A DNA stretch of 64,000 nt from Sphingomonas sp. (GTDB lineage: Bacteria; Pseudomonadota; Alphaproteobacteria; Sphingomonadales; Sphingomonadaceae), in contig JABDNH010000007.1 in the NCBI GenBank assembly GCA_013001055.1, forward strand, positions 62,001 to 126,000, given 5' to 3'. The notes below the pieces were generated by a model. It made no database searches. It was not told the origin of the DNA and saw nothing but the letters and a program-made list of their open reading frames with translations. Each line of letters starts with the position of its first letter. Positions within the stretch are counted from its first letter, which is position 1. The position numbers and the translations under genes are program-made. Below are positions 43,146 to 52,924 of the stretch, piece after piece.

Positions 43146-44519
43146 TTAGCGACGGCGACCGCCGCCCTTCAATTTCGCCTTCTTGATCAAATCGCCATAT
43201 TGGTGCGCGATCAAGTGGCTTTGTACCTGGCTCACGAAATCCATCGTCACGTTGACGACAATGAGGATGCTGGTGCCGCCGAGCAGCGCGTTCCCGATCG
43301 AGATCTGCGTGAACATCACTTCGGGGATGAGACAGATCGCGACGAGGTAGACCATGCCCACCGTGGTGATGCGGTTGAGCAGGTAGTCGAAATATTGCTC
43401 GGTCGACTTGCCCGGACGGATGCCGGGGATGAAGCCGCCCGCGCGCTTGAGGTTATCCGACACGTCTTCGGAATTGAACTGCACCGCGGCGTAGAAGAAG
43501 GTGAAGAAGGCGATCCCTGCACCGTAGAGTAGCAGGTAAAGCGGTGCGCCGCGCTGCAGGAAGGTGCTGATGGTGATCAGGATGTCGTTCGACGCCGCGT
43601 TGGGATCGACGCTACCGCCCGCCATCTGCAGCACCGTCAGCGGCATCAGCAGGATCGACGAAGCGAAGATCGGCGGGATAACGCCAGCCGTGTTGATCTT
43701 CATCGGCAAGTGCGAGCTTTCCTGCTGCACCATGCCCTTGTGATTGGCGCGCTTGGGATAGTTGACCAGGACGCGGCGCTGGGCGCGCTCGACGAAGCAG
43801 ATGATCAGCGTCAGCACGACGAGCACGAGAACGACGCTGAAGATAATCAGCGGATCGATCGAACCTGTGCGGCCGCCTTCGAGCAGCTGCGCAATCAGCG
43901 TCGGCATCGTCGCAACGATGCCCGCCATGATGATGAGGCTGACGCCGTTACCGATACCGCGGCTGGTGATCTGTTCGCCAAGCCACATCAGGAAAAGCGT
44001 ACCGCCGACAAGGCTGATCGTCGCGGTGAGGCGGAACAGCATGCCCGGCTCGACCACGGCACTGATGCCTTGGCTCAAGGCCAGTCCTTCAAGCCCGGTA
44101 GCTATGAAATAGCCCTGCACCGTCGTCAGCAGGACGGTCAGATAGCGCGTATACTGGTTAAGCTTCTTGCGCCCACTCTCGCCCTCTTTCTTGAGCTGTT
44201 TCCACGGCTCGTGAAGCGCCGCGCCAAGCTGCACCACGATGGCCGCGGTAATGTAGGGCATGACGCCGAGCGCGATGATGCTCATGCGCTCGAGGCTGCC
44301 GCCAGAGAAGGTATTGAAGAAGTCGAGCACGCCGCCGCGCTGCGTATCAAACAGCTGCGCAAGGGCGCGCGGATCGATGCCGGGGATCGGCACGAAGCTC
44401 AGGAAACGGAAGAGGACGAGCGCCCCAAGCGTGAACCACAAGCGCTTCTTGAGTTCGGTAGCTTTCTGGAAGCTGGAGAAGCTGATCCCGGAGGCCAGCT
44501 GTTCGGCGGCGGATGCCAT
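43146..44519 (-). CDS. secY: Protein translocase subunit SecY
   Basis: SecY forms the inner-membrane protein-conducting channel with SecE and SecG. The 457-residue protein has about ten membrane helices. Recognisable parts are LFRFLSFVPIPGIDPRAL with the plug region after it, SIIALGVMPYITAAIVVQL, GGTLFLMWLGEQITSRGIGNGVSLIIMAGI, VVLVLVVLTLIICFVERAQRR and the basic cytoplasmic loop NYPKRANH. It is in its usual place after rplO in the spc part of the supercluster, with a 112-nt gap before it that is long for this operon and may hold a promoter or processing site. Confidence 0.98.
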   Translation of the reverse strand: MASAAEQLASGISFSSFQKATELKKRLWFTLGALVLFRFLSFVPIPGIDPRALAQLFDTQRGGVLDFFNTFSGGSLERMSIIALGVMPYITAAIVVQLGAALHEPWKQLKKEGESGRKKLNQYTRYLTVLLTTVQGYFIATGLEGLALSQGISAVVEPGMLFRLTATISLVGGTLFLMWLGEQITSRGIGNGVSLIIMAGIVATMPTLIAQLLEGGRTGSIDPLIIFSVVLVLVVLTLIICFVERAQRRVLVNYPKRANHKGMVQQESSHLPMKINTAGVIPPIFASSILLMPLTVLQMAGGSVDPNAASNDILITISTFLQRGAPLYLLLYGAGIAFFTFFYAAVQFNSEDVSDNLKRAGGFIPGIRPGKSTEQYFDYLLNRITTVGMVYLVAICLIPEVMFTQISIGNALLGGTSILIVVNVTMDFVSQVQSHLIAHQYGDLIKKAKLKGGGRRR

Positions 44520-44631
44520 GGACGAATAACCCTCTTCAAAACAAACGGCGGGGAGCGCTTAGTTTGCACCCCCCGCCGCTCGATATAGTGCGCCAGAAGC
44601 GGTTGCCCACCCCTGACAGGCGACGACAGGC

Positions 44632-45117
44632 TTAGCTGTCGGCTTTTTCTTCTTTCTTCGGCGCGATGACGTCGACCGAACCGCCAGCCTTTTCGACCGC
44701 GGCAACGGCGCCCTTGGAGGCACCGGCGACGATGAACTTGGCCTTCGCCTTGATCTCGCCCTTGCCGAGCAGGCGCACGCCATCCTTGCCGCCACGGGCA
44801 AGGCCTGCGCCCTTCAGCGCGGCATGATCGATGTCCTTCTTGGCGTCGAGCTTCTTCTCATCGATCGCCTTCTGGACCGCGCCGATATTCACTTCCGCAT
44901 AGTCCTTGCCGAACGGGTTGTTGAACCCGCGCTTGGGCATGCGCATGTGCAGCGGCATCTGGCCGCCGGCGAAGCCGTTGATCGACACGCCCGAACGGCT
45001 CTTCTGGCCTTTCTGGCCGCGCGCTGCGGTCTTGCCCTTGCCCGAACCGATACCACGGCCGACACGGGTGCGATCCTTGCGGGCGCCGTCATTATCCTTG
45101 AGATCGTTGATTTTCAT
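44632..45117 (-). CDS. rplO: 50S ribosomal protein L15
   Basis: The product from ATG 45117 is 161 residues, slightly longer than the usual 145-150. It opens [38 protein letters not shown], the glycine- and lysine-rich extended arm that penetrates 23S rRNA, and has the globular part after [17 protein letters not shown]. The C-terminal end is charged ([10 protein letters not shown]), a mild form of the tails seen on S5, S17 and L3 here. An ATG at 45177 would add 20 residues overlapping the rpmD end and is not used by L15 proteins. Confidence 0.97.
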   Translation of the reverse strand: MKINDLKDNDGARKDRTRVGRGIGSGKGKTAARGQKGQKSRSGVSINGFAGGQMPLHMRMPKRGFNNPFGKDYAEVNIGAVQKAIDEKKLDAKKDIDHAALKGAGLARGGKDGVRLLGKGEIKAKAKFIVAGASKGAVAAVEKAGGSVDVIAPKKEEKADS

Positions 45118-45185
45118 GTTTTGCACTCGCTTTCGCTTGTTTCGCGCTGCTTTCACCCCCGCTGCAAACGGAGGCACAGCATAAG

Positions 45186-45374
45186 TTAGGCGTCTTCGAC
45201 GCTCACTAGGTGATGGACCTTCTTGACCTGGCCGAGCACCTCGGGGGTGGCTTCGACTTCAACACTGCGGTGCATCTTGTTGAGGCCGAGACCGACCAGC
45301 GTGGCACGCTGCTTCTTGTCACGGCGGATCGGCGATCCCGTCTGGGTAATCTTGATCTTTTTCGCTTTAGCCAT
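45186..45374 (-). CDS. rpmD: 50S ribosomal protein L30
   Basis: The 62-residue product is a complete bacterial L30: [31 protein letters not shown] is the family pattern, and [18 protein letters not shown] closes the fold. It sits between rpsE (5 nt upstream) and rplO (68 nt downstream), its standard position in the spc operon. The lysine-rich first ten residues are normal for the family. Confidence 0.97.
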   Translation of the reverse strand: MAKAKKIKITQTGSPIRRDKKQRATLVGLGLNKMHRSVEVEATPEVLGQVKKVHHLVSVEDA

Positions 45375-45379
45375 CGTGA

Positions 45380-46342
45380 TTACTCCGTGACCGCGTCGGC
45401 GGTGGCTTCGGCTTCCGCCTTGTCCATGCCGCCACGACCAAGCAGATCGGCGACCTTCTTGCCGCGACGCTGCGCGACCGAACGCGGACTGGTCTGTTCT
45501 TTCAGCGCCTCGAATGTGGCGCGGATCATGTTGAACGGGTTGGCAGTGCCGTTGGACTTCGTGACAACGTCGGCAACGCCGAGGCTTTCGAACACGGCAC
45601 GCATCGGACCACCGGCGATAATGCCGGTACCCGCGGGCGCCGAGCGAACGACGACCTTGCCGGCACCGAAGTGACCCTTGCCGTCATGATGCAGCGTACG
45701 ACCATCTTTCAGCGGCACGCGGATCATGTTCTTCTTGGCAGCAGCGGTCGCCTTGTTGATGGCTTCCGGCACTTCGCGGGCCTTGCCCGAACCGAAACCG
45801 GCACGACCATTGCCGTCACCGACGACCACGATCGCTGCGAAACCGAAACGCTTACCGCCCTTCACCGTCTTCGAGACACGGTTGATGTGGACCAGCTTTT
45901 CGATCAGCTCCTCACCGTCGTCCTGACGATTGTCGCGACCGCGACCGCGGCCACGGCCACCGCCGCGATTGTCACGGCCACCACGACCGCCACCACGAGA
46001 ATTCGAGCGACCACCCTTGCGGGCCTGCTCCTCAGCCTTTTGGCCGGCATTCTTGAGGTTGGCGTCGGCCTGCGCAGCGGCGACCTCGGGGGTTTCCGCA
46101 ACGCCGGGCGCCTGTTCACCATGCGCGGTGCCATCGGCCGGAGCCGCTTCGTCCGCCTTGGCTTCGGCCTTGTCTTCCGACTTGGTCTCTTCAGCCTTGG
46201 CTACGGTCGCCTTGGCTTCCGCCTTGTCTTCCGACTTGGTCTCTTCAGCCTTGGCTTCGGTCGCCTCGGTCTTCTCGACCTTGGTTTCCGCAGCTTTGGT
46301 CTCTTCGACCTTCTTGTCTTCGGTTTTCTTTTCGTCAGCCAT
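45380..46342 (-). CDS. rpsE: 30S ribosomal protein S5 with 145-residue N-terminal extension
   Basis: The S5 core begins near residue 146 ([24 protein letters not shown]) and runs to residue 320, the normal length of about 170. It includes [19 protein letters not shown] and [17 protein letters not shown]. Before it lies a 145-residue extension absent from E. coli S5: an acidic/lysine part with a 15-residue unit ([15 protein letters not shown]) repeated exactly at residues 31-45 and 49-63, then an arginine-glycine part ([23 protein letters not shown]) like an RGG RNA-binding box. The frame is continuous, and rplR ends just upstream (2 nt), so the ATG at 46342 is the natural start. Confidence 0.96.
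   Translation of the reverse strand: MADEKKTEDKKVEETKAAETKVEKTEATEAKAEETKSEDKAEAKATVAKAEETKSEDKAEAKADEAAPADGTAHGEQAPGVAETPEVAAAQADANLKNAGQKAEEQARKGGRSNSRGGGRGGRDNRGGGRGRGRGRDNRQDDGEELIEKLVHINRVSKTVKGGKRFGFAAIVVVGDGNGRAGFGSGKAREVPEAINKATAAAKKNMIRVPLKDGRTLHHDGKGHFGAGKVVVRSAPAGTGIIAGGPMRAVFESLGVADVVTKSNGTANPFNMIRATFEALKEQTSPRSVAQRRGKKVADLLGRGGMDKAEAEATADAVTE
46145..46252 (-). repeat. 54-bp tandem repeat inside rpsE
   Basis: Two adjacent 54-bp units (46252-46199 and 46198-46145) encode the repeated 15-residue block of the S5 extension, each followed by three residues that differ. The first 45 bp of the units are nearly identical at the DNA level, which points to recent duplication by slippage and suggests the number of units may vary between strains. 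Confidence 0.75.
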
Positions 46343-46344
46343 GC

Positions 46345-46698
46345 TTAGAACTCCAGCCCGCCTTCACGGGCGGCATCGGCCAGCGCCTTGACGCGGCCAT
46401 GAAACAGGAAACCACCGCGGTCGAACACGACCTTGTCGACGCCGGCTTTCTTGGCCTTGGCGGCGACGGCCTTGCCCACGGCAGCTGCGGCATCGACATT
46501 CGCGCCGGACTTCGCCTTGACGTCCTTGTCGAGGCTGGAAGCGGCGGCAATCGTCTTGCCCATGCTGTCGTCGATGACCTGCGCGTAGATATGCTTGCCC
46601 GAGCGATGCACGGACAGGCGCGGGCGCCCGTCGGCGCGTGCCTTGAGCGTCGTGCGGACACGACGACGGCGGCGATCGAAGAGAGAGAGTTTTGCCAT
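46345..46698 (-). CDS. rplR: 50S ribosomal protein L18
   Basis: L18 binds 5S rRNA. The 117-residue product from ATG 46698 begins [20 protein letters not shown] and shows [20 protein letters not shown], the family pattern, with [27 protein letters not shown] at the end. The start lies one base from the rplF stop; a longer in-frame start at 46743 would overlap rplF and is not likely. The length and order are standard for the spc operon. Confidence 0.97.
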   Translation of the reverse strand: MAKLSLFDRRRRRVRTTLKARADGRPRLSVHRSGKHIYAQVIDDSMGKTIAAASSLDKDVKAKSGANVDAAAAVGKAVAAKAKKAGVDKVVFDRGGFLFHGRVKALADAAREGGLEF

Positions 46699-46699
46699 C

Positions 46700-47236
46700 T
46701 TACTTCTTCTTGCCTTCCTTGCGGAAGATATACTCGCCCGCATATTTGATGCCCTTGCCCTTGTAGGGCTCCGGCTTGCGCCACTTGCGGATTTCCGCCG
46801 CGAAGTAACCGACTAGCTGCTTGTCGATGCCGCTGACGATCACGGTCGTCTGGTCCGGCGTCTTCACCTCGATGCCTTCCGGCACATCGAGATCGACGTC
46901 GTGGCTGAAGCCGAGCTGAAGCTTGAGCTTCTTGCCCTGCGCCTGCGCACGGTAACCGACACCGTTGATCTCCAGCGTCTTCGAATAACCTTCGGTGACA
47001 CCGTCGACGAGGTTCTGCACCAGCGTGCGCTGCATGCCCCATACCTGACGCGAACGCTGCGACATGTTGTGCGGCAGAACGCTGATCTCGTCATTCGACA
47101 CGTCGAACTTGATGAGATCGTCCATCATGGTCATCGACAGCGTGCCCTTGGGACCCTTGATCGTCAGCTCCTGGCCATCGACCTTGGCTTCCACGCCCTG
47201 CGGCAGCGCCACCGGTTTTTTGCCAATGCGCGACAT
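46700..47236 (-). CDS. rplF: 50S ribosomal protein L6
   Basis: The 178-residue product is a full L6 with its two duplicated domains: [30 protein letters not shown] opens the first, and [23 protein letters not shown] links them. The C-terminal [23 protein letters not shown] is the conserved signature that contacts 23S rRNA near the sarcin-ricin loop. The ATG shares one base with the rpsH stop (TAATG), so the two are translationally coupled. Confidence 0.98.
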   Translation of the reverse strand: MSRIGKKPVALPQGVEAKVDGQELTIKGPKGTLSMTMMDDLIKFDVSNDEISVLPHNMSQRSRQVWGMQRTLVQNLVDGVTEGYSKTLEINGVGYRAQAQGKKLKLQLGFSHDVDLDVPEGIEVKTPDQTTVIVSGIDKQLVGYFAAEIRKWRKPEPYKGKGIKYAGEYIFRKEGKKK

Positions 47237-47631
47237 TAGAATACCTCCGCCAGCACTTCGCCGCCGACATTCTGCTCGCGCGCTTCATTGTCCGAAAGGA
47301 CACCGCGCGGGGTCGACACGATGGTGATGCCCAGGCCGTTACGGATCGTCGGCAGTTCCTTGGAACCCGAGTAGACGCGGCGGCCCGGCTTCGACACGCG
47401 TGCGACGTGCTGAATGGCCGGCAGGCCTTCGAAATATTTCAGTTCGATCCGCAGACCGGCCTGACCCGCGAGTTCCTCATCGGAATAGCCGCGGATATAG
47501 CCTTCGCGCTGCAGCACATCGAGAACGTGCGCACGCAGCTTGGACTTGGGCGAAAGGATCGAATCCTTGCGCGCCTGCTGCCCGTTACGGATGCGGGTGA
47601 GCATATCACCCAGGGGATCGGTCATTGCCAT
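47236..47631 (-). CDS. rpsH: 30S ribosomal protein S8
   Basis: The 131-residue product begins [24 protein letters not shown] and ends with [33 protein letters not shown], the conserved C-terminal 16S rRNA-binding segment. In E. coli S8 is the translational repressor of the spc operon; no matching site was looked for in detail here. It follows rpsN after 12 nt and is coupled to rplF. Confidence 0.98.
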   Translation of the reverse strand: MAMTDPLGDMLTRIRNGQQARKDSILSPKSKLRAHVLDVLQREGYIRGYSDEELAGQAGLRIELKYFEGLPAIQHVARVSKPGRRVYSGSKELPTIRNGLGITIVSTPRGVLSDNEAREQNVGGEVLAEVF

Positions 47632-47643
47632 CCTATATACCCC

Positions 47644-47949
47644 TTACCAGCTCGACTTGGTCACGCCGGGGATGAGGCCCTTGTTGGCCAGTTCCCGGAG
47701 CATGATCCGCGAGAGACGGAATTTGCGATAATAGCCGCGCGAACGGCCGGTCAGCTCGCAGCGATTGCGGATCCGGGTCGGATTCGCATTGCGCGGCAGT
47801 TCAGCCATCTTCAGACGGGCCATGAGACGCTCGGAATCGTCGAGCGACTTGTCGTTCGCGATCGCCTTCAGCTTCTCGTACTTCGACGCATATTGCTTCG
47901 CGAGCTTTTTGCGCTTCTCGTTCTTATTAACGGAACTCAGTTTCGCCAT
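47644..47949 (-). CDS. rpsN: 30S ribosomal protein S14, zinc-free type
   Basis: The 101-residue product is the long, zinc-independent S14 (no CxxC pairs): [29 protein letters not shown], then [39 protein letters not shown]. It lies between rplE and rpsH as usual. Zinc-free S14 avoids dependence on zinc supply; no second, short S14 gene is present in the window. Confidence 0.98.
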   Translation of the reverse strand: MAKLSSVNKNEKRKKLAKQYASKYEKLKAIANDKSLDDSERLMARLKMAELPRNANPTRIRNRCELTGRSRGYYRKFRLSRIMLRELANKGLIPGVTKSSW

Positions 47950-47986
47950 GACTTAAGTTCTCTTCCTTTCCTAGGAGACCGGGCCG

Positions 47987-48580
47987 TTAGGCCGCCTCCG
48001 TCTCCTTGGTTTCGGTTTCAGACGATTCTTCCTTCGGGAACGGGAAGTTGAAGAGACGCAGCAGTTCGCGCGCTTCTTCGTCCGTCTTCGCGGAGGTCGT
48101 CACGATAATGTCCATCCCGCGCACAGCATCGACGTCGTCATAGCTGATTTCGGGAAAGACGATCTGTTCCTTCAGGCCCAAAGCATAGTTGCCACGGCCG
48201 TCGAACGACTTGGGGTTGAGACCACGAAAGTCGCGGACGCGCGGCAGTGCGATGGTGACCAGACGGTCGACGAATTCGAACATGCGGTCGCGGCGCAGCG
48301 TAACCTTGCAACCGATCGGCATGCCTTCACGCAGCTTGAACTGCGCGATCGACTTCTTGGCCTTGGTGACAACCGGCTTCTGACCGGCGATCTTTTCCAT
48401 TTCGGCCGCAGCCTTTTCGACCTTCTTCTTGTCCTGGGTCGCTTCGCCAACGCCCATGTTGATCACGATCTTCTCAATGCCGGGAACTTCGTGCTTGTTC
48501 TTGTAGCCGAACTTCTCGGTCATCGCCTTCACGATGCGATCTTCATAGTCCTTTTTGAGGCGCGGAGTGTAATCAGCCAT
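47987..48580 (-). CDS. rplE: 50S ribosomal protein L5
   Basis: From ATG 48580 the product is 197 residues, some 18 longer than E. coli L5 because of a charged tail ([17 protein letters not shown]). The family core is clear: [72 protein letters not shown] and [21 protein letters not shown]5 binds 5S rRNA and contacts the P-site tRNA. The start overlaps the rplX end by 8 nt. Confidence 0.97.
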   Translation of the reverse strand: MADYTPRLKKDYEDRIVKAMTEKFGYKNKHEVPGIEKIVINMGVGEATQDKKKVEKAAAEMEKIAGQKPVVTKAKKSIAQFKLREGMPIGCKVTLRRDRMFEFVDRLVTIALPRVRDFRGLNPKSFDGRGNYALGLKEQIVFPEISYDDVDAVRGMDIIVTTSAKTDEEARELLRLFNFPFPKEESSETETKETEAA

Positions 48581-48893
48581 CGATCTTCTCCCCGGAACGC
48601 GTCGCGACGCGAACCTTCTTGCCATCCTTGGCGACTTCGAAGCGCACGCGGGTCGGCTTGCCGTCCTTGGGATCGGCCAGCGCAACCTTCGAGACGTAAA
48701 GCGGGGCTTCACGCTTCTCGAGCCCGCCATTGGGGTCCGTCTGCGTCGGCTTCTTGTGCCGCGTGATGATGTTCACACCCTCGACGGTCACTTTGCCCGC
48801 CTTGGGATCGACATTGGTGACCGTACCGGTCTTACCCTTGTCCTTGCCGGACAGGACGACGACTTCGTCACCCTTCTTGATCTTCTGCGCCAT
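48573..48893 (-). CDS. rplX: 50S ribosomal protein L24
   Basis: The 106-residue product is a complete L24, an early assembly initiator of the large subunit. [24 protein letters not shown] is the KOW motif, and [34 protein letters not shown] is the family core. The ATG shares its first base position with the rplN stop, and the 3' end overlaps rplE by 8 nt, so the three genes are tightly coupled. Confidence 0.97.
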   Translation of the reverse strand: MAQKIKKGDEVVVLSGKDKGKTGTVTNVDPKAGKVTVEGVNIITRHKKPTQTDPNGGLEKREAPLYVSKVALADPKDGKPTRVRFEVAKDGKKVRVATRSGEKIDG

Positions 48894-49261
48894 TACAGCA
48901 CCTCCGGAGCGAGGCTGATGATCTTCATGTGTTTCTTGGCACGAAGTTCACGCACGACCGGGCCGAAGATACGGGTGCCGATCGGTTCCTCATTCTTGTT
49001 CACGAGCACCGCGGCATTGCCGTCGAAACGGATGACCGAGCCATCCTTGCGACGGATGTCCTTGCGGGTGCGCACGATGACGGCACGATGCACGTCACCT
49101 TTCTTCACCTTGCCGCGCGGAGCGGCTTCCTTGACCGACACCACGATGATGTCGCCGACCGAGGCAGTACGGCGCTTCGAGCCGCCCAGCACCTTGATGC
49201 ACTGGACACGCTTGGCACCCGAGTTATCCGCCACGTCGAGGTTCGACTGCATCTGGATCAT
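48893..49261 (-). CDS. rplN: 50S ribosomal protein L14
   Basis: The 122-residue product is a standard L14: [31 protein letters not shown] is the signature, followed by [29 protein letters not shown] and the C-terminal [26 protein letters not shown]. It binds 23S rRNA near the subunit interface. It starts 3 nt after the unusually long rpsQ gene. Confidence 0.98.
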   Translation of the reverse strand: MIQMQSNLDVADNSGAKRVQCIKVLGGSKRRTASVGDIIVVSVKEAAPRGKVKKGDVHRAVIVRTRKDIRRKDGSVIRFDGNAAVLVNKNEEPIGTRIFGPVVRELRAKKHMKIISLAPEVL

Positions 49262-49264
49262 GGG

Positions 49265-49741
49265 TTACGCCTCCGTCTCGGCCTTGTCGGCCTTCTTGGT
49301 GGTCTTCTTCGCGGTCGCCTTCTTGGCAGGAGCCTTCTTGGCCGGCGCCTTCTTGTCGGCGTCGTCCTTCTTGGCGGCGGGCTTTTTCGCCGGCGCCTTT
49401 TTGGCGGCCGGCTTCTTGGCCTTCTTTTCCGCCTTTTCAGCTTCCTTGGCAGCTTCCGCGGCCTGCTTGTCCTCGGCGATCTGCGACTTCACTTCCTCGG
49501 GGACTTCGCCGATGCGATCGAGCACCACCCACGACTTCGTCTTCGAAATCGGCGTGGTTTCCTCGATGCGCACGGTTTCACCCATGCGGTAGTCATTGGC
49601 CGCGTCATGCGCGTGATATTTTTTCGACCGCTTGATGATCTTGCCGTAGAGCGGGTGCTTGACCCGGCGCTCGACGAGCACGGTCACCGTCTGGTCCATC
49701 TTGTCGGACGTGATGGTCCCGGTCAGGATGCGTTTTGGCAT
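49265..49741 (-). CDS. rpsQ: 30S ribosomal protein S17 with lysine/alanine-rich C-terminal tail
   Basis: From ATG 49741 the product is 158 residues, against 80-90 for most S17. Residues 1 to about 88 are a normal OB-fold S17 ([64 protein letters not shown]). From about residue 91 a charged helix-like stretch ([15 protein letters not shown]) leads into [10 protein letters not shown] units repeated with variations to residue 150, closing with ADKAETEA. The tail resembles the C-terminal domain of histone H1 and of bacterial H1-like proteins. The frame is uninterrupted and directly followed by rplN, so the tail is genuinely encoded. Confidence 0.96.
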   Translation of the reverse strand: MPKRILTGTITSDKMDQTVTVLVERRVKHPLYGKIIKRSKKYHAHDAANDYRMGETVRIEETTPISKTKSWVVLDRIGEVPEEVKSQIAEDKQAAEAAKEAEKAEKKAKKPAAKKAPAKKPAAKKDDADKKAPAKKAPAKKATAKKTTKKADKAETEA

Positions 49742-49754
49742 TCCGTGTTCCTTC

Positions 49755-49961
49755 CTAAGCCTTGGCCGCTTCAGCCGCACGCTGCGACTGCAGCGTCTTG
49801 ATGCGGGCGATGGTGCGACGCACTTCACGCACGCGGCTCGGCTTTTCGAGCTGGTTCGTTGCAGCCTGGAAGCGCAGGTTGAACTGCTCCTTCTTCAGCT
49901 GCGTAAGTTCTTCGGCGAGCTGGTCGTCGGTCTTCGCTTTGAGATCGTCGATCTTGCTCAT
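49755..49961 (-). CDS. rpmC: 50S ribosomal protein L29
   Basis: The 68-residue product is a two-helix L29: [34 protein letters not shown], then [15 protein letters not shown], the family signature. It lies at the exit tunnel mouth next to L23. Its ATG shares one base with the rplP stop. The length and position are standard. Confidence 0.97.
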   Translation of the reverse strand: MSKIDDLKAKTDDQLAEELTQLKKEQFNLRFQAATNQLEKPSRVREVRRTIARIKTLQSQRAAEAAKA

Positions 49962-50395
49962 TACTTCTTCTCCTCGATCAGGCTCTCGCCGAGGCGGGCC
50001 ACGACCTTGGTCTTGATCGGCAGCTTCTCCGCAGCGCGCTCGAAAGCGGCCTTGGCGAGTGGACCGGGAATGCCGTCCAGCTCGAAGAGAATGCGACCGG
50101 GCTTGACGCGGGCGACCCAGAATTCGGGGCTGCCCTTACCTTTACCCATGCGGACTTCGGCAGGCTTCTTCGACACCGGCACGTCCGGGAAGATACGGAT
50201 CCACAGGCGACCCTGGCGGCGCATATGACGCGTGATCGCGCGGCGAGCCGCTTCGATCTGGCGCGCAGTGATACGCTCCGGCTCGAGAGCCTTGAGGCCG
50301 TAGGCGCCGAAGTTCAGCTCGGTGCCACCCTTGGCCTTGCCATGGATACGGCCCTTGAAGGCCTTGCGGAATTTGGTGCGCTTCGGTTGCAGCAT
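49961..50395 (-). CDS. rplP: 50S ribosomal protein L16
   Basis: The 144-residue product begins [24 protein letters not shown] and shows [47 protein letters not shown], the conserved segment with the arginine that is hydroxylated in some species. L16 helps position the A-site tRNA. It is in standard order between rpsC and rpmC. Confidence 0.98.
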   Translation of the reverse strand: MLQPKRTKFRKAFKGRIHGKAKGGTELNFGAYGLKALEPERITARQIEAARRAITRHMRRQGRLWIRIFPDVPVSKKPAEVRMGKGKGSPEFWVARVKPGRILFELDGIPGPLAKAAFERAAEKLPIKTKVVARLGESLIEEKK

Positions 50396-50406
50396 CTTTT
50401 AAATTC

Positions 50407-51111
50407 CTACCTGCGGTCGCGCGCCGGGCGGACGCCCGAAGTCTGCGCTTCCATCATGAGACGATCCTGCGCCAGCGGGTCGTGACCAAGGATTTCGCCC
50501 TTGAACACCCAGCACTTGACGCCGCACACGCCGTAAGCGGTGTGCGCTTCGGCTTCGGCATAGTCGACGTTACCGCGCAGCGTATGCAGCGGCACACGGC
50601 CTTCGCGATACCATTCGGTACGCGCGATTTCCGCGCCGCCGAGACGACCCGAACAGGTGATACGAATGCCTTCCGCACCCAGGCGCAGCGCCGACTGGAC
50701 GGCGCGCTTCATGGCGCGGCGGAACGCAACGCGGCGCTCGAGCTGGTCCGCAACACCCTGGGCAACCAGGCGGGCGTCGATTTCCGGCTTGCGGATTTCG
50801 ACGATGTTGAGGCTGATTTCGCTGTCGGTCATGCCGGCAAGCTGCTTTTTCAGCTTCTCGATGTCGGCGCCCTTCTTGCCGATGATGACACCCGGGCGGG
50901 CGGCATAGATCGAAATGCGGCACAGCTTGGCCGGACGCTCGATCACTACCTTGGAGATCGCTGCCTGGGGCAGGTTCTTCATGATGTAGCGACGAATCTT
51001 GAGATCCTCGAGCAGCTGCTTGCCATAGTCATGGCCTTCAGCGTACCAGCGCGAATCCCAGGTCCGGTTGATCTGCAGACGCAGGCCGACGGGGGAGCTT
51101 TTCTGACCCAT
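50407..51111 (-). CDS. rpsC: 30S ribosomal protein S3
   Basis: The 234-residue product has the N-terminal [24 protein letters not shown], a KH domain ([23 protein letters not shown] with the GxxG loop) and a C-terminal domain ([37 protein letters not shown]). It lies at the mRNA entry channel and has helicase-like activity with S4 and S5. The ATG shares a base with the rplV stop. Confidence 0.98.
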   Translation of the reverse strand: MGQKSSPVGLRLQINRTWDSRWYAEGHDYGKQLLEDLKIRRYIMKNLPQAAISKVVIERPAKLCRISIYAARPGVIIGKKGADIEKLKKQLAGMTDSEISLNIVEIRKPEIDARLVAQGVADQLERRVAFRRAMKRAVQSALRLGAEGIRITCSGRLGGAEIARTEWYREGRVPLHTLRGNVDYAEAEAHTAYGVCGVKCWVFKGEILGHDPLAQDRLMMEAQTSGVRPARDRR

Positions 51112-51488
51112 TAGGCTTCTTCCTGCTCGCGAACGACGACACGCAGCTTGCTGAACGGCTTTTCGATCCGGGTCGAACGGCCGCGCGCACGGGTCGCGAA
51201 ACGCTTCATGGTAATCGACTTGCCGACCGAGGCTTCCGCCACGACGAGCGCATCGACGTCGAGATTATGGTTATTTTCCGCATTGGCCACGGCCGACGCG
51301 AGCACCTTGTAGGCATCCCCGGCCATCCCCTTCTTGGAGAATTTGAGGATGTTGAGGGCGTCTTCGACCTTGCGGCCGCGGATCAGGCCCGCGACAAGAT
51401 TGAGCTTCTGCGCCGAACCACGGATCATGGTTGCGGTCGCGATCGCTTCATTGTCACCGACCTTGCGAGGCGATTTGGGCTTACCCAT
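51111..51488 (-). CDS. rplV: 50S ribosomal protein L22
   Basis: The 125-residue product has the L22 core: [30 protein letters not shown], then [14 protein letters not shown], and the long beta hairpin that lines the exit tunnel ([23 protein letters not shown]). Both ends share one base with neighbouring genes (rpsS and rpsC), a fully coupled arrangement. The length is normal. Confidence 0.98.
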   Translation of the reverse strand: MGKPKSPRKVGDNEAIATATMIRGSAQKLNLVAGLIRGRKVEDALNILKFSKKGMAGDAYKVLASAVANAENNHNLDVDALVVAEASVGKSITMKRFATRARGRSTRIEKPFSKLRVVVREQEEA

Positions 51489-51763
51489 TAGCGCTTGCCT
51501 TTCTTGTCGGCGGCGTGGCCCGGGAAGAAGCGCGTCGGCGCGAATTCACCAAGCTTCATGCCCACCATCTCTTCCGAGACAGCGACCGGCACGAATTTCT
51601 TGCCATTATAAACGTTGAACGTGAGCCCCACGAACTGCGGGAGGATGGTGGAACGGCGCGACCAGGTCTTGATCGGCTTGTTGCCACCAGCATCCTGCGC
51701 TGCTTCGGCTTTCTTCAGCAGCGACAGTTCGACGAAGGGTCCTTTCCAGACGGAACGTGCCAT
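51488..51763 (-). CDS. rpsS: 30S ribosomal protein S19
   Basis: The 91-residue product begins [22 protein letters not shown] and shows [48 protein letters not shown], the family pattern. It sits in the 30S head with S13. The gene follows rplB by 5 nt and is coupled to rplV. Confidence 0.98.
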   Translation of the reverse strand: MARSVWKGPFVELSLLKKAEAAQDAGGNKPIKTWSRRSTILPQFVGLTFNVYNGKKFVPVAVSEEMVGMKLGEFAPTRFFPGHAADKKGKR

Positions 51764-51768
51764 CGAGC

Positions 51769-52605
51769 TTACCTCTTCTTCTTCGCGTGGCGCGAACGGA
51801 TGATGAATTTATCCGTCTGCTTGTTGGAACGAGTGCGCGCACCCTTGGTCGGCTTGCCCCAGGGGGTCACCGGATGACGGCCGCCCGAAGTACGGCCTTC
51901 ACCACCACCGTGCGGGTGATCGATCGGGTTCTTTGCGACACCGCGGGTCAGCGGACGCTTGCCGCGCCAGCGGTTACGACCGGCCTTGGCCAGCGTCGTG
52001 TTCGAGTTGTCCGAGTTGGACACCGCACCGACAGTCGCCATGCAGTCCGAACGGATGTAGCGCTGCTCGCCCGAGTTCATACGGACGATGACCATGCCCT
52101 TATCGCGGCCCACTACCTGGCAGTAGGTGCCGGCAGCGCGCGCGATCTGGCCGCCCTTGCCCGGCTTCATCTCGATGTTGTGGACGATCGTGCCGACCGG
52201 CATCTGTCCCAGCATCATCGCGTTACCCGGCTTCGCGTCGACCTTTTCGCCCGCAATCACCTTGTCGCCCGGCGCAACGCGCTGGGGAGCGATAATGTAG
52301 GCAAGCTCGCCATCGTCATACTTGACGAGCGCGATATAGGCCGTGCGGTTGGGGTCGTACTCGATCCGCTCGATCGTGCCTTCGACGTCCCATTTGCGAC
52401 GCTTGAAGTCGACCAGGCGATACTTCTGCTTGTGACCGCCGCCAATGCCGCGCGAAGTGACATGGCCCTTGTTGTTACGGCCACCCGTCTTGGTCTTGCC
52501 CTTGGTCAGCGACTTCACCGGCTTGCCCTTGTAGAGCGCCGTCTTGTCGACCAGGACCAGGCCGCGGCGGGCCGGGCTCGTCGGTTTATATTGCTTGAGT
52601 GCCAT
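51769..52605 (-). CDS. rplB: 50S ribosomal protein L2
   Basis: The 278-residue product from ATG 52605 begins [20 protein letters not shown] and has [23 protein letters not shown], the RNA-binding domain, and the C-terminal [31 protein letters not shown], whose histidine region lies near the peptidyl transferase centre. A start at 52632 would add nine residues not found in L2. It follows rplW by 4 nt. Confidence 0.98.
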   Translation of the reverse strand: MALKQYKPTSPARRGLVLVDKTALYKGKPVKSLTKGKTKTGGRNNKGHVTSRGIGGGHKQKYRLVDFKRRKWDVEGTIERIEYDPNRTAYIALVKYDDGELAYIIAPQRVAPGDKVIAGEKVDAKPGNAMMLGQMPVGTIVHNIEMKPGKGGQIARAAGTYCQVVGRDKGMVIVRMNSGEQRYIRSDCMATVGAVSNSDNSNTTLAKAGRNRWRGKRPLTRGVAKNPIDHPHGGGEGRTSGGRHPVTPWGKPTKGARTRSNKQTDKFIIRSRHAKKKR

Positions 52606-52609
52606 GCCT

Positions 52610-52924
52610 CTAGATCCCGCTCGTGATGTCAATCATGTCACCATCCTTGAGGGTGACGATCGCTTTTTTCTCATCGTTGCGCTTGTAGGGCTTGCCCCGC
52701 CAGCGCTTGACCTTGCCCTTCGACACGATCGTGTTGACCTTGGTCACCGTCACGTCGAACAACGCTTCGACGGCTTCCTTGATCTGCGGCTTCGTGGCAT
52801 CGCCCGACACCTTGAACACCACCGCATTATGCTCCGACGCCATGGTCGACTTTTCGGTGATGTGCGGCGCCAGGACGACGTCGTAGTGGCGGTTCTCGAC
52901 CGCTTTCTTCGCTGCCTTAGCCAT
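52610..52924 (-). CDS. rplW: 50S ribosomal protein L23
   Basis: From ATG 52924 the product is 104 residues: [55 protein letters not shown] is the L23 core, with [23 protein letters not shown] as the extended loop. L23 is the docking site for trigger factor and SRP at the tunnel exit. The start overlaps the rplD end by 8 nt. Confidence 0.97.
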   Translation of the reverse strand: MAKAAKKAVENRHYDVVLAPHITEKSTMASEHNAVVFKVSGDATKPQIKEAVEALFDVTVTKVNTIVSKGKVKRWRGKPYKRNDEKKAIVTLKDGDMIDITSGI

